NCBI GenBank assembly: GCA_963576475.1
Contig: OY754981.1
Location: forward strand, 23,192,839 to 23,256,838
Reading direction: 5' to 3'
Origin: Molanna angustata
Lineage: Eukaryota; Arthropoda; Insecta; Trichoptera; Molannidae
Length of the DNA stretch: 64,000 nucleotides
In this document: in pieces, positions 46,713 through 57,109 of the stretch
Numbering within the stretch: position 1 is the first letter of the stretch
Layout of the letters: every line of letters begins with the position of its first letter
Notes under the pieces: generated by a model
Seen by the model: only the letters and a program-made list of their open reading frames with translations
What the model was told of the DNA's origin: nothing
Database searches by the model: none
Made by a program: the position numbers and the translations under genes

Positions 46713-46920
46713 TGAAGAACATAGACGATAGTAACTTTGTAAAATATTGTAAATTTCTTTGTTTTAAATTGATTGTTAATAGTTAAGGGTACGACGAAGC
46801 GCAGTAAATGGCAATATACGGGATAGTGTAGAGGAGAGGATAGGAAAGTATAAGGGATGGTGTGTTTTAAAATATCTATTGGATTTGGTGATAGTGTAAC
46901 GTTGTTCGATTGCAGAATTT

Positions 46921-47640
46921 TCATTTTATTTTGAGTAGGTCTTCTTCTTGACTGATTATCGTAACCGGTGACACCTCGTTCCTGCGTATATAGATTCGAC
47001 AATTTTTTATCCAGCAGAATTGGTATTCCTTCTCTTTGCATATAATTTTGGTTTTGTAAAAAAGGTATTTGTTATTCACGGTAAGATGTTCATTAAGATA
47101 TATAGATTTTGGTTCTCCTTGGATTCCGATATCGCTCGTCCGTAAACCTTTGTTTTTACGCATGGCTGATAGTAATACATCTTTGGTGTGACGATTGCGA
47201 AATTTCACTATGATATTTTTTGGTTTATCCATAGGTTTTGTTCGTGACGATATTCTAGAGCAGTAATCGATGTCTTGTTTAGATATTTGCACGTTCAATT
47301 TATGCCCTATGTTAGTAACAATGTCTTCTACGACTTCAGATCTATTTTCTGGTAATCCAACAATTTCAATATTGTTAAGTCTGTCCCATTGTTCTTTTTC
47401 ATTGAGCTGTTTTTTGATATTAATGACTTCTAGTTCCAAGGTTTCGATGGTTTTAATCTTATTGTCAAAAATATTAACTTTTCTTTCAATTTCATCAAAT
47501 TTTTTATTAAAAAAAGACATACAAAAAGACATAGTTTTGTTGGCATTCACTGTTAAAAGTATCATTATTTCAAAATGCTTTAGCCCCGGCACAGGTTTTT
47601 TATCTAGTGGGGCATTGCAGTTAAGAATATTATTTGTCAA
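46921..47640 (-). pseudogene. LINE ORF1-like RNA-binding protein, N-terminus missing
   Basis: 239 open codons beginning after a stop with TTG; the first ATG (MILLTVNANK) lies 25 codons in. Residues about 45-80 are charged and heptad-like (KFDEIERKVNIFDNKIKTIE), a coiled coil for trimer formation. An RRM-like segment follows: RLNNIEIVGLPENRSEVVED ... DIDYCSRIS, KNIIVKFRNRHTKDVLLSAM, and SIYLNEHLTVNNKYLFYKTK. This arrangement is that of L1-type/baculovirus FP-like ORF1 proteins that coat LINE RNA. The usual N-terminal region, often with zinc fingers, is absent. 208 bp separate it from ORF2. Confidence 0.75.
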
Positions 47641-47744
47641 TTATGTATGTATGAATAAATAAATAAAAATAAAATAAAAATTATAAAACATTCCTTAAAA
47701 TATAAATATATGTAGGTACTCAGAAGCTTACGTTGCAATATTTA

Positions 47745-47800
47745 TTTATTTAATATTGTTTCTTGGGCAACTAACAGGTACTATGTCAGCTTAATCAATT
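47745..47800 (-). mobile_element. SINE family 1, 3'-end fragment
   Basis: TTGGGCAACTAACAGGTACT and ATGTCAGC match the 3' ends of SINE copies at 50100-50135 and 57122-57150. Confidence 0.55.
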
Positions 47801-47814
47801 AAGTTTATCAACGA

Positions 47815-47935
47815 AAAATAGTTGGTGAAACTCCATTATAAAATATAAGTAAAAAAACACTTGTTTTAGGTTTTCCTTGTTATTTAATGTATAGGCACTG
47901 ACAGATATCAGTCTGTTAAAGAGTGTGAGTACTAA
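47815..47935 (+). mobile_element. Diverged single arm of the 59184 palindrome
   Basis: GGTGAAACTCCATTATAAAA, CACTTGTTTTAGGTTTTCC, TTATTTAATG and GGCACTGACAGATATCAGTC align with 59152-59252, the left flank and left arm of that palindrome. The inverted half is missing. Confidence 0.65.
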
Positions 47936-48024
47936 CTTATAAAAAAGTAACATATAAACACTAATTTATAACAAGTTTTAAAAAAAACATGTTTATTGGT
48001 TGAGACTCCTCAGCTAAACGACGC

Positions 48025-48075
48025 TTAAGAAAAAATAAATAAATTTTCTCCGCCACTGGGAATCGGACATGGATA
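48025..48075 (-). mobile_element. Possible SINE B-box fragment
   Basis: TCTCCGCCACTGGGAATCGG recalls the B-box side of SINE family 1 on the minus strand (compare 50238-50260). Short and uncertain. Confidence 0.3.
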
Positions 48076-48424
48076 CACAATAAATTAAAGGGTCTATGGT
48101 ATGCGAAATAGTTACTTTAAAAAATCTTTCCCCCAGCAACCTCAAAATTTACTTCTCTGAAATAAAACACAGATCATTTTACATTTGAGTCTTTTTTATT
48201 TGATTTATTAAATATTTTTCTGGTAAAATTTGTTTTTATAAACCCACATTTATTTGTTTACTGTAAATAAATAAAAAAACTATAAGGCCTATAAAGAAAT
48301 TTTTAACTTAAGACGAATAATAATATGAAAACAAAGGGTGAGTTTTTTTGATTTTTATACTTTTGAATTACTATTATCTCGCGAATCTTAGCTTGAATGT
48401 CGTTGTATTAAGAGAAATAAAATT
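48076..48424. other. No recognisable gene
   Basis: AT-rich; nothing seen. Confidence 0.5.
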
Positions 48425-48710
48425 GAGAGTTGAATAACATTTTTTTTTTATTTTTTCATTGTAAAATACAACGTGTAAGATGGCTCGGACACGTTTGTAG
48501 AATGGAGGATAGCCGGGTCCCAAAGAAAGTATTGGACACCTGTCCTGAAGGAAGAAGAAGAAGCAGAGGGAGACCTAGGATGAGATGGCTGGACAACATC
48601 AAATTGAAGGAGACTTGCTGTCGACAGGACGGGATGGAGGCAGTTTCTTGAGGCCAAGGCCCACACCGGGCTGTAGCGCCATTGCTGATGCCGATGATAG
48701 CAGAAGCATG
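48425..48710 (+). pseudogene. RTE-type RT C-terminus, short copy
   Basis: RWLGHVCRMEDSRVPKKVLD, then TCPEGRRRSRGRPRMRWLDN and, after a frame change, RRLAVDRTGW-like sequence. It is very similar to 31495-31755 at nucleotide level, including the 3' end GCGCCATTGCTGATGCCGAT. About 45 bp present at 31617-31650 is missing here. Strong 5' truncation. Confidence 0.85.
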
Positions 48711-49330
48711 TATGCTTAGTTTAGGGAACGTAGGAAGGTATATATGTACTTGTTTAACAAGGACACATTAATTTTTTTTTTAAATAAAAAAAATATTATT
48801 AAAATATTATAATAAATATTGTTGTTTAAAAAAATTATATTTTTTTTTTTTACCAAAAAATATTGTATCTCACAGATTTGGTGATATACAATAGATCTTA
48901 GTGTTTCATACATTAAAAGATAATAGGTGTGCATTATTATATTTATCCTGTATGCCCATGGTCATAGACATTAACAAGGACCATAATCTCAAACATCTAC
49001 ATATGGTGTAGACACTATGCCATAGCGGTAAATACGATAAAACGGTTTTCAGGCCAGCCCTGATTTTTAGGACTTTGTAACAGGTAAAAGGTAAACAAAT
49101 AATTTTCGATAAAACGGTTTAAATTATACACAAAATTTGTTGTGTAAATAAAAACCTCAAACCATCCAGAGGGAGGGAAAATGTGTAAGTGTGAGTGAAA
49201 GAGTCAGGGTCGGGACAAAGTTGGTTATTCAGAATGAAGCCATCCCAAAAATAAATAAACTGCTATAAAATAAAGAAGTAAACTTGTCAAGGTTGATACA
49301 CAAATAATAGCGAATTTATTTATTTACATA
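48711..49330. other. No recognisable gene
   Basis: A/T runs; nothing assigned. Confidence 0.5.
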
Positions 49331-49349
49331 CTACATGTTCCGCAATAAT

Positions 49350-49765
49350 GTATAATGGTGCACTTATATTTTGTGGATTCCCCAGACTTGTTGAAAAAAA
49401 TTTGCTTTCACTGTCCGAGCAGAACAACCAGATATCCTAGCACTTTTTATATTCCTAATTGTAATAACAACTACACTCAGAATGCTTTTGTGTACCGTGC
49501 TTGCACGGTGTACAATGCTTTCTTTAATACACTCGACATATCTACAAGCTCTCTTAGTGCGTTTAGGTCAGCTGTCTCCTCCTATCTTTCCTAGTACTTT
49601 GATTTAATCAGCCATCTTATTTTGGTATTTTTTTGTATGTACTGGTAAATCAATTGTATATTATTTGTAATATTTTGAATCAATATTAATAATCCTATTG
49701 AATAAACCATGGAGTTGTCACCGGTCCACTAATAAAGCAATGTACATTGTCTGTTTTATAAATTG
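49350..49765 (+). pseudogene. LINE RT C-terminus and 3' UTR
   Basis: Frame 49370-49594 reads SPDLLKKICFHCPSRTTRYP, STFYIPNCNNNYTQNAFVYR, ACTVYNAFFNTLDISTSSLS and ends SYLS. It parallels the C-terminus of ORF2 at 43857 (LLQKISFNCPMKTTRQNHLF...NYAQNNYVNRCLNYYN). About 170 bp of 3' UTR follow. 5'-truncated. Confidence 0.8.
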
Positions 49766-50089
49766 TGTAGACTGTTTAACCCTCTATCGACCAATAAAAT
49801 AAAAAAAAAATAAAATATATGCATTATTACGTACGCTACAGGATATTATTAAGTATCCGAAGTTCTTCGATCTGCTAAATACTGCGCTACATGGAAGCAG
49901 ATCATTAATGATATATATGACAGTGAAGCTGCGTAGAGAGTAGTAGGTACAACGATTTTTCTGCACAACGACACCTACATTCTTGTTTCTTTGACGTCAT
50001 TAGTTAACTACTATATAAATATTAATTACTACACCTGTGCTATAAATAAAACTTCCAAATTTTAGATAATTAACAGACCTACCTAGATT
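49766..50089. other. No gene; fragment shared with 28590
   Basis: 49838-49905 (GCTACAGGATATTATTAAGT, TTCTTCGATCTGCTAAA, CTACATGGAAGCAGA) resembles 28588-28640; identity of the repeat unknown. Confidence 0.35.
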
Positions 50090-50310
50090 TATTTATGCTG
50101 TATCTGGCAACTAACAGGTACTATGTTAAATATTAATTCAACACGCACCCAATAACACGTTGCCACATTCTGGAGAGTGGCAACGTGTAATATCTATCGC
50201 ATCACACACTAAAAACACAATTAAAAACTGTGTCTTCACCGGGAATCGAAGCCGGGACAACAGTGAGATATACCTATAACCAACTGAGCCACGAAGGTCG
50301 ACAAATTTAA
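50090..50310 (-). mobile_element. tRNA-derived SINE family 1, copy A
   Basis: Minus strand: TGTCGACCTTCGTGGCTCAG then TTGGTTATAGGT (A-box), CCCGGCTTCGATTCCCGG (B-box), AGACACAGTTTTTAATTGTG, and the 3' end AACATAGTACCTGTTAGTTG. This copy has a perfect 12-bp hairpin (ACACGTTGCCAC, 50155-50166, with its complement at 50177-50188) not seen in the other copies. Confidence 0.8.
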
Positions 50311-51220
50311 ATGAAAAAAAAATCTAATTGAACTGCGGTTTGAAAGATTTCAAACTAAGGAACTTTCCCATTAAAATTAATATTTTTTTTCCACATTTGA
50401 TAAAAGTTTTGACATAAGATATCGTAATCCTTCTTCATACATTCCATCATGTAGTATCCCGGCTGAGAAAGGTAGGTACATTAATTTCGTCGAGAGAAAC
50501 ATATAAAAATAATCAAATAAAATACTTCACTATTTTACAAAAAAAAACCGTTTTCGATTTTATAGCTCGAATAACGAACATTCATTAATTGCTGTAGAAA
50601 TTTAGAAAGGCACAGCGTTCAAGTTTGGAAGATTTCTTGAATATAATTACGTAATAAATACCAGATGAAAATAACCAAAAGCAGTTCAAAGAACCGTGGA
50701 AAATATCAACGAGAGTTCGACAAATTATAATGGAATGTGAATTTTCGATAAATTAATAATGTAATCAAAGTAACGACGGAAATTTCATAGAGAATGTAGG
50801 CGGCCGAAGAAAATAGTCAAAGAATCGTTGATAAATGGAGTAGAAAATTGTATTCTGGACCCCTATAGTGAGCACCTACTTTAATAAGTCAGGGGTTCTG
50901 CCAAATTATCAAACAAAAGCAGCGAGTCAAAAGTCCACTCTCTGACATTGATGAGATATTTTGAAAGGGAATAGTGAAAAAATATATTTGATTAAAATAC
51001 ATTTGTGACTTTCGTTATCCTTTGAATCAGGCTTCGGAGAGTCTCGAAAATGTTTGACGTAACCCAAAGCCGAACTACTGTTGGAAGACTTCGTTACACA
51101 TATAGATAGACTCTATTGCGCCGGATTAATTAGTGTGTGCGCAAATACTTATGTTTTATCTGTGTATTCGAAAAAGGAGTTAATATTGTGATTAATTATT
51201 GTTAACGAAACTGTTTTATA
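50311..51220. other. No recognisable gene
   Basis: At 50431-50480 CATACATTCCATCATGTAGT weakly resembles an RTE 3' tail on the minus strand. Confidence 0.4.
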
Positions 51221-51720
51221 GAAACTAGTTGCATGTAACACGTGAGATCTAACTGTCAATAGCGATAGTATGCAGGTAGCATGATTCTAAAGTTTATGTG
51301 TTATCAGAGTGGAAATCCATTTTAAAATTAATGAACAAATATATACTAAAGTATTTTTCCACAAAAGTTCGATTATAATGACCGAACGTTCGAAATGTTA
51401 GAAATTAATAAAAATAAAATAAAAGACAACATTGCAAACATCCAGGTAGTCTACCAACTATATCCCCACTTCTCCAAACTTAGACTAGCCCACATATTTG
51501 GCAACATTGTAAATTTTGTAGTGAGGGGTGATTTTTATTTAAATTAGTCAGTTTTATTTTAGACCTTGAAAATCCTTGATTATTTTGGTATATATTGGTA
51601 CATAATTTTTTATGTAGGTAGGTATAGTCGAAAAATACGTACAAAACTAAATCCGAATTACTGAATATTTAAAGAAATATTGTTTTCCTATACAAAACAT
51701 GCATGTCAGGAAACTTTTTC
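51221..51720. mobile_element. Repeat family G, copy 3, interrupted
   Basis: ACTAGTTGCATGTAACACGT, GAGATCTAACTGTCAATAGC and GATAGTATG stop at 51283. The family resumes at about 51622 with TATAGTCGAAAAATACGTAC and AACTAAATCCGAATTACTGA. About 340 bp of unrelated sequence lies between, so this copy holds an insertion or has been rearranged. Confidence 0.6.
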
Positions 51721-53125
51721 GATATGTTTAGAGAAATAAATTCTCTTGAACACATCAACAGTTGGATAATTATATTGTATTCAACCAAATTGAAATATAA
51801 TTCTCCTCTTTAGTTCTCTAGCATATAATGTAAATCTTATCACAATTGGCGACGAGGATTGCCATAAAAAAATTAAAAATAGTTCCAATGAAATTTAAAG
51901 TAGATTACAAATTATGATAGAGTATAACAACTGTATATTTACCTAAAACTACACGATAAGCTCAAGTCTACTTTACGCAAAACAAAAACTTCAACCCAAT
52001 AGGTTCTATGTTACATGAACGTTATTTTTGCATGGATTAGATGTTATCTGGGCAGGTGAAGGTACAATTAATTTTGCAAACAAGTTAATTCTCTTTCCTT
52101 GGAAAGCGGTTAAATAAATACTTTGCTCTTTGTTCGAAGTCACTTGACCTTGAAATTATTAACTACTTAATTCGATGGATTATATTTGAAACAGAATCCT
52201 TAAAAATAAAACTGAATTGATTAATTCGAGTTTATTTTGATAAAAAAAATGAAGAGGGGCCCGTTTCCGAAAAAAATGCAAATTATGATTAAGATTGTAT
52301 TAAGACATACGATGTAGAGACGTGGAACCAGTTCAAATAATTTATCAGAATATCTGAGATAAGAGTCTGTTCATCCATTACAGGAAAATCTGTCCGAAAA
52401 CGAGTTAAGTAAGGAGAGACCCTGTTATGTAAATAGAGAGGAAATCGCCAGGTGGATTAGATCCAGAAGAATCTATTGGAGAGTTCATATATCCAGAATC
52501 CACAACAGTGATAGTTCAACTCTTTTAAACTTCTCCTTTGTCGCCATCTGCCTGAAAGACAACGGAAAAGATGAAGGGTTTAAATTTCTAAAATAAATGT
52601 TAATACTTTGGTTAGGCACGCATCAAAAATGTACATGATAGTTTGTAGTTAGTAAAGTAAGGAATTAGAGAGTATGTAAGACATAACATCACATGGTACA
52701 ACTCCATCATTATCCAAATTAGATGAAGGAATATTATGTAAACGGAATCAGAACTTTCTGATGGGGTAGGACCCTCGGGGTAAAAGGATCAATTCGTTAC
52801 ACTCGTAGCAGATGAAAAGTTTCAAATTATAATTAAACATTGTCAGAACGTTTTATTACCTTATTCACGATTTTACAATAATCGTTTTTTGAGAAACTTC
52901 ATAGAAAATTAAGGAATAATATGTTTAAGAGAGTAAATAAAACAATAATATACACAATAGCGTTAGTCACTCAATGACACTCTTCAACACGAGCATTCAT
53001 TGTTTTATTTATCAAAATTAATTTATTCTTAATTTTGATATAAACAATGTTTTTCGCCTCTGATCGACGAGAAATCGAACCTGTTGAAATTAGCTTCTTC
53101 CGATTATGCTAAATTTGTACAAAAT
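51721..53125. other. No recognisable gene
   Basis: 51745-51800 matches 30320-30375 near G copy 2. The rest is AT-rich with nothing assigned. Confidence 0.45.
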
Positions 53126-53134
53126 ATTTATATT

Positions 53135-53370
53135 ATTTTTGTCGGCCTATGTATATGCCTCAGTTGGTTAGGTATCACACTGCTGATCCAAAGGTCCTGG
53201 GTTCGATTACCGATGGAGACAAAGATTTTAGTTGTGTTTTCAGACTGGATCTGTGAGACGATTAACATCGTTAGTCTCCAGAATGTGGCAACCCGTTATT
53301 GTGTACGTGTCAAATTAATACTTGACATAGTACCTGTTAGTTTCCCGAGAAGTAATTAATAAATAAATTA
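53135..53370 (+). mobile_element. tRNA-derived SINE family 1, copy B (complete)
   Basis: Head TGTCGGCCTATG, A-box-like GCCTCAGTTGGTTAGG, B-box GGGTTCGATTACC, body CAGAATGTGGCAACCCGTTA, 3' end ACATAGTACCTGTTAGTTTC and an AATAAATAA tail. The 53084-53359 open frame is an accident of this repeat. SINEs of this kind are transcribed by RNA polymerase III from the internal boxes and mobilised by LINE proteins. Confidence 0.85.
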
Positions 53371-53685
53371 TATCAAATAAAATTTAAACGGAATATTTTT
53401 ATAGCTGCATATAGTATAAAAATATTCGATTTACATACACATTGGTACAAGTAGGTTACAAGACAAAATAATATTTCTGGCGCAGTTCAGGGGCGACATC
53501 TATGCGAAAGCATTAACTCATATATAAGAACTGTGGCTTTTATTGTTTACGAACCAATTTCTCAATAGAGTGCGTTACAATAAAGTTTCTTCGTCATTAT
53601 GAAAATGGCAATGTTAAAAATAGCTTATTTTCATTAACTACAATATCTATGAATAAAATATATTGAACTTTCAATAATTGGATTG
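53371..53685. other. No recognisable gene
   Basis: Nothing seen. Confidence 0.5.
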
Positions 53686-53689
53686 ATAG

Positions 53690-53860
53690 GGAGCTTTTAA
53701 AAAGGCATAATTAGCGAACGTTGCGCAAGAGCATAAAGTAATCATGTATACCAGCCGATGACAGGTCGTAAGCCCCCGTATGTGCCTTGATTTCCGGGTT
53801 CTCCCTTAATATTCTAACTTCGTTTCTATTGAGATATTAAAAAAAATGCTTTTTTTTCTT
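53690..53860 (+). mobile_element. Foldback family F, copy 6 (3' half)
   Basis: GGCATAATTAGCGAACGTTG, CGCAAGAGCATAAAGTAATC, CCAGCCGATGACAGGTCGTA, TGCCTTGATTTCCGGGTTCT and CTAACTTCGTTTCTATTGAG match the 3' half of copy 4 in the opposite orientation. Confidence 0.75.
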
Positions 53861-54355
53861 ACTGTTATATTACACTACTTAAATGTTACTCTTGCCCCAT
53901 ACACAAATGTCCGCACTTCTAATGGGGCAATATTTTTGAATTGTTTTTGTATTTAATTTTCAAATGTATTTTTATATTCTGAAATAAAAAAAAAACTAAA
54001 AAAAATGTCAAAAATGGAATTTTAACTAAATATAATTTGGTTACAAAATTTACATTGTGACAAAAAGATGAAAAAATTAAATAACAATAATATATGATTC
54101 GATGGAGGAGAAATATCCCTGTCCTTTATCGTAAAAACAAATTTCTTGAAATATAATTACTTCCCTTTGAACGTTTAAGAACGAACAAGCTATAAAGATT
54201 ATAATTGAGATCCATCTCAATCGTGGGAAAAGTTTCACAGATCCTTGGACATGAGGAGAGCAGATCCTAGATCCTGTGGCACAGCTCATTATCAGGGGAC
54301 GCAAATCTTTTTCATGTAAAACTACTAATATATCATGTGAGATCTTTTTCACATT
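53861..54355. other. No recognisable gene
   Basis: AT-rich; the 54077-54364 minus frame has no motif. Confidence 0.45.
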
Positions 54356-54357
54356 AA

Positions 54358-54550
54358 ATGTCATAAAGGCTCAGTTGGTTAGATATCTGACCGCTGAACT
54401 AAAGATTCCGGGTTCGATTCCCGGTGGAGACACGGTTTTTAATTGTCATAAGTCTCCAGAATATGCTTGTTATTGGGTGCGTGTTACATTAATATTTAAC
54501 ATAGTACCTGTTTGTTGCCCGAGAAGCTAAACATAATAAAAATAAAATAG
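54358..54550 (+). mobile_element. tRNA-derived SINE family 1, copy C
   Basis: AGGCTCAGTTGGTTAGATAT (A-box), TTCCGGGTTCGATTCCCGGT (B-box), GGAGACACGGTTTTTAATTG, TCTCCAGAATATGC and 3' end ACATAGTACCTGTTTGTTGC with an AATAAAA tail. Some 40 bp of the body is deleted relative to copy B. Confidence 0.85.
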
Positions 54551-54754
54551 GAGCTTTGGTTTTAAAACAAAATTTAAATTGTTTTTGTAAGGAAGATATA
54601 CAAATGTTTTTTTTTAATGATGAAGTAGTAAAATATTTAACCTTCTTAAGATTCTTGTTTTTATACCGACCTGGTAATTTAAATTGATATTTATAAGCAT
54701 AAAAAGGAAACAAATATAGTAATGGCCGACCAGAAACAAATATAGCAGACCGCC

Positions 54755-54802
54755 CGCCGTAGCACAGTTGGTAAGCCGTTTGGTTTCTGTGCGGGCTTCC
54801 TG
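54755..54802 (+). mobile_element. SINE family 2, 5' part, split by insertion
   Basis: CGCCGTAGCACAGTTGGTAA (A-box), GGTTTCTGTGCGGGCTTCCTG ends at the transposon. The sequence resumes at 55786 with CTGGGTTCGAT. Confidence 0.85.
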
Positions 54803-55785
54803 TGCCCCGTTCCACCATCGTACTTTTCAACTTTGCGCTTTGCACTTTGCAATTCGTCGGCTTGTTTTCGTTCCACCATTACGTTTTATCGCAAAGTAAA
54901 AGTTGCAATGTGCAAAGCGAAAAGGAGACGCCAATTGCAAAGCAAATAAACCGTTCTGTTCCACAATCGCTACTTTTCATAAAAAAACTTTGCAAAATTT
55001 GCGAATGAATTGAAAAGAATATTTTGACATTTCAAATTTGCCATTCGTCGAGTTGTGAAAGTAGAAGTTGTTTGTTTACAATTTTTAAGTAAATTTATTA
55101 TAAAATGTTGCAGAGATTATTGTTAGAAAGAGATGAGGAAGACGGGGTTGTAAGAAATTATAGAGAAAGGATAAATTTCGAAAATATTTTACCCACGCAG
55201 TTCCTCGAAAATTTTCGAATAAATAGCACTCAGTGTGAATATATCTTGAGTAAGTACAGGATATATTATTTTTTTTAGGTAATTTAAACTATGTTTATCT
55301 GATTATTTTGTCCGTTTTTTAAGTTTATATGATTATTTTACTACTCATCTACATAATTTTAAGGTACAGAACAGCACTAAGAGAAGCAAAGGATTGTCTC
55401 CTCAACAGCAAATAATTGAGTGAAGCACCTGTTGCCTCACTGTATTATTGATAGTGTCACTAAATGCTACAAAAAGAACTCCGTTCTTTTATTTAATTAT
55501 CTCCAACACGGCTATTTTTTTCTTAATACAACGAAATCACAGAACATACAAGAACGAACGGTGTCAAATGATCGTTTACGCTACGCGCGAAACACTCGGT
55601 ACTAATAAGTTATTACTAGGTGTCGCTAGCGTCAATTGAAAAGAGTTTGCAAATGTTTGGCGGCGCCGCGCGCCGCAGAGTGACCAATTTGTTTTCGTGG
55701 AACGCGAACGCTTTGCACTTTGCGAAATTCTCAAATCGCAAAGCGAAAAGTGAAAAGTTGAAAAGTACAATGGTGGAACGGGGCA
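54803..55785 (+). mobile_element. PIF/Harbinger-like transposon, internally deleted
   Basis: 983 bp. TIR TGCCCCGTTCCACCAT(C/T)G with TACTTTTCAACTTT, 32 bp with one mismatch, at both ends; subterminal CGCTTTGCACTTTGC motifs in both orientations. A CTG triplet is duplicated at 54800-54802 and 55786-55788. A 3-bp duplication and the encoded N-terminal fragment fit the PIF/Harbinger group. The catalytic nuclease gene is absent, so movement would need a relative elsewhere. A second partial TIR-like string (TTCGTTCCACCATTACG) at about 54866 hints at a nested or rearranged left end. Confidence 0.85.
55105..55278 (+). pseudogene. HARBI1-like nuclease, N-terminal exon only
   Basis: 57 codons from ATG to TAG. 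It contains LLLERDEEDGVVRNYRERIN, then FENILPTQFLENFRINSTQC, EYILSKYR. The (R)xRxxxFE...F...FR.......L pattern is that of the region before the DDE nuclease in insect HARBI1-like proteins. A donor-like GTAAGTACAGG lies at 55249-55259, so in the ancestor this was probably a first exon joined to the nuclease exon, which is deleted here. Too short to act; at most it might be a regulator. This frame falls below the length of the other listed frames and was found by direct reading. Confidence 0.6.
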
Positions 55786-55860
55786 CTGGGTTCGATGATT
55801 TTGCGTAAAATTTATTCTTTGGTTTTCTCGTCGATGGATCCGCACTGCTTCAAACTGGCA
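55786..55860 (+). mobile_element. SINE family 2, 3' part
   Basis: CTGGGTTCGATGATTTTGCG carries the B-box. Joined to 54755-54799 it restores the order seen at 37785-37812 (GCGTCCTGGGTTCGATCCCC). Confidence 0.8.
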
Positions 55861-56719
55861 GGCATGGGGTTCCAGACCTTGGGCAGCAACACATCGTCGG
55901 TACTACGTCCTAACGTAAGTCATTGTAAAATTTGTTAGTAAAATTTGTCAAAAAATGCTCAACCAGAATGCTATACACCACTCTCCTCTGAAGAGACAAT
56001 ACTTTAGAACGGTAGAAAAGGCATTTATTTCTCCTTTCTAACTTTTTAGCAGTTTTTTTAGTAATTATAATTTTTAGGAGTCTTCCTTGTATCTTTCCAA
56101 TCTTACTTAGTGTATTTTTATATGCCAATTTATATGACGACATTCCATATGATATTACTGAATCACAGAATTAGATTATGTTATTATTTATATGTAAATA
56201 TAGATTCCCTCAGAGAACTATCTACTTGTAGAGATAATTAAATTTTTTTTGAGCTATTCAGAACAACGTAGTGTCTCCACGAATTCCATATTCAAATTCC
56301 TTTATAAATAAATCAAGACGTGATTCCAGTCACATTGATAAAATATGTGGAGGGAAATAAGACCGAATGGAAATTGCATATCATTTACTGTACCATTGCC
56401 CAACAAAAGGATATAAATCAAAAACAAGAAAGTTTAAAAGTATGCGGTGGAAAAGAACACAGAACACGAGGGAATTTTTATCATCATAAATTCCCAATAC
56501 TTTCAACAGAAAGAAATCCTTTTGAGAATGACATATATTTTTTTTCAAGGAAAGAGATTCCTATTCTAAATGGAAATCTTCTACACACAAGGAATGTATG
56601 TCATAAATTAAACACACCAAAATTAAAAAAATAATAATCACTAAAATTGTAGTATACTTATATATAATTATAACATATTTCTTCAATTATATATAATATT
56701 TAATTCGATATTTCTTGGA
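55861..56719. other. No recognisable gene
   Basis: The 55910-56143 minus frame reads KLAYKNTLSKIGKIQGRLLK, which could be a worn RT thumb segment (compare RIERVQKKYLK) but is too short to call. The 56320-56634 frame (104 codons) is unassigned. Confidence 0.35.
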
Positions 56720-56734
56720 CACGATTATAATTAT

Positions 56735-56905
56735 CATAGGATGGCTCGAGCATGTGAGTGAACGACATTCTGAAAGAGGGAACATGTATGAGACGATGTA
56801 AGAATGTTAATTAGTAAGGAGAGAAACATGTGGCGTTGGAATCTAACTACCAACCCCATCAGGGACTTGGCGTGATGGTATTTATGCATGTATATATGTA
56901 TAGGA
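56735..56905 (+). pseudogene. RTE-type 3' end
   Basis: GWLEHVSERHSERG recalls the RWxGHVxRM segment. The 3' UTR contains CATCAGGGACTTGGCGTGAT then GGTATTTATGCATGTATATA, the same GCGTGATGGnATGTATG end as at 4207 and 60560. Confidence 0.55.
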
Positions 56906-57109
56906 TTAAAATTATATTGCAATGATTAAAAACAAATAATTTATTAATCTTTTTTAAATGATATAGCAAATAAATAGTGTTTAAAATACTAGGCTTTCTG
57001 CATGTGGTTATCAAGGAGTTTCTTATAAATCATTCTTATAATTAACTAATTTCTTCCAAAGATAGCTAAAAAAACTGATAAATATTTTTTTCTGTCTATA
57101 TCTTTGTAT

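Larger units (their letters stand above)
43604..47662 (-). mobile_element. Nearly full-length LINE, ORF1 and ORF2
   Basis: Minus-strand order: ORF1 remnant (47640-46921), 208-bp gap, full ORF2 (46712-43857), about 220 bp of 3' UTR, and an A-rich AAAATAAAATAAAAAATAAAA-type tail at about 43604-43632. ORF1 has no upstream ATG (a stop lies directly before it), so the 5' end is truncated. No clear TSD; the tail abuts the RTE fragment at 43602. The best-preserved element in the window. Confidence 0.88.

Noticed and set aside
43857..47640. Host protein genes (endonuclease and RNA-binding protein)
   Set aside because: Domain order, tail and 5' truncation show a LINE.
53140..53215. A tRNA gene
   Set aside because: Dispersed family with a shared non-tRNA body and 3' tail; it is a SINE head.
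53084..53359. 91-codon open frame
   Set aside because: It is read through a SINE, with B-box and tail in place.
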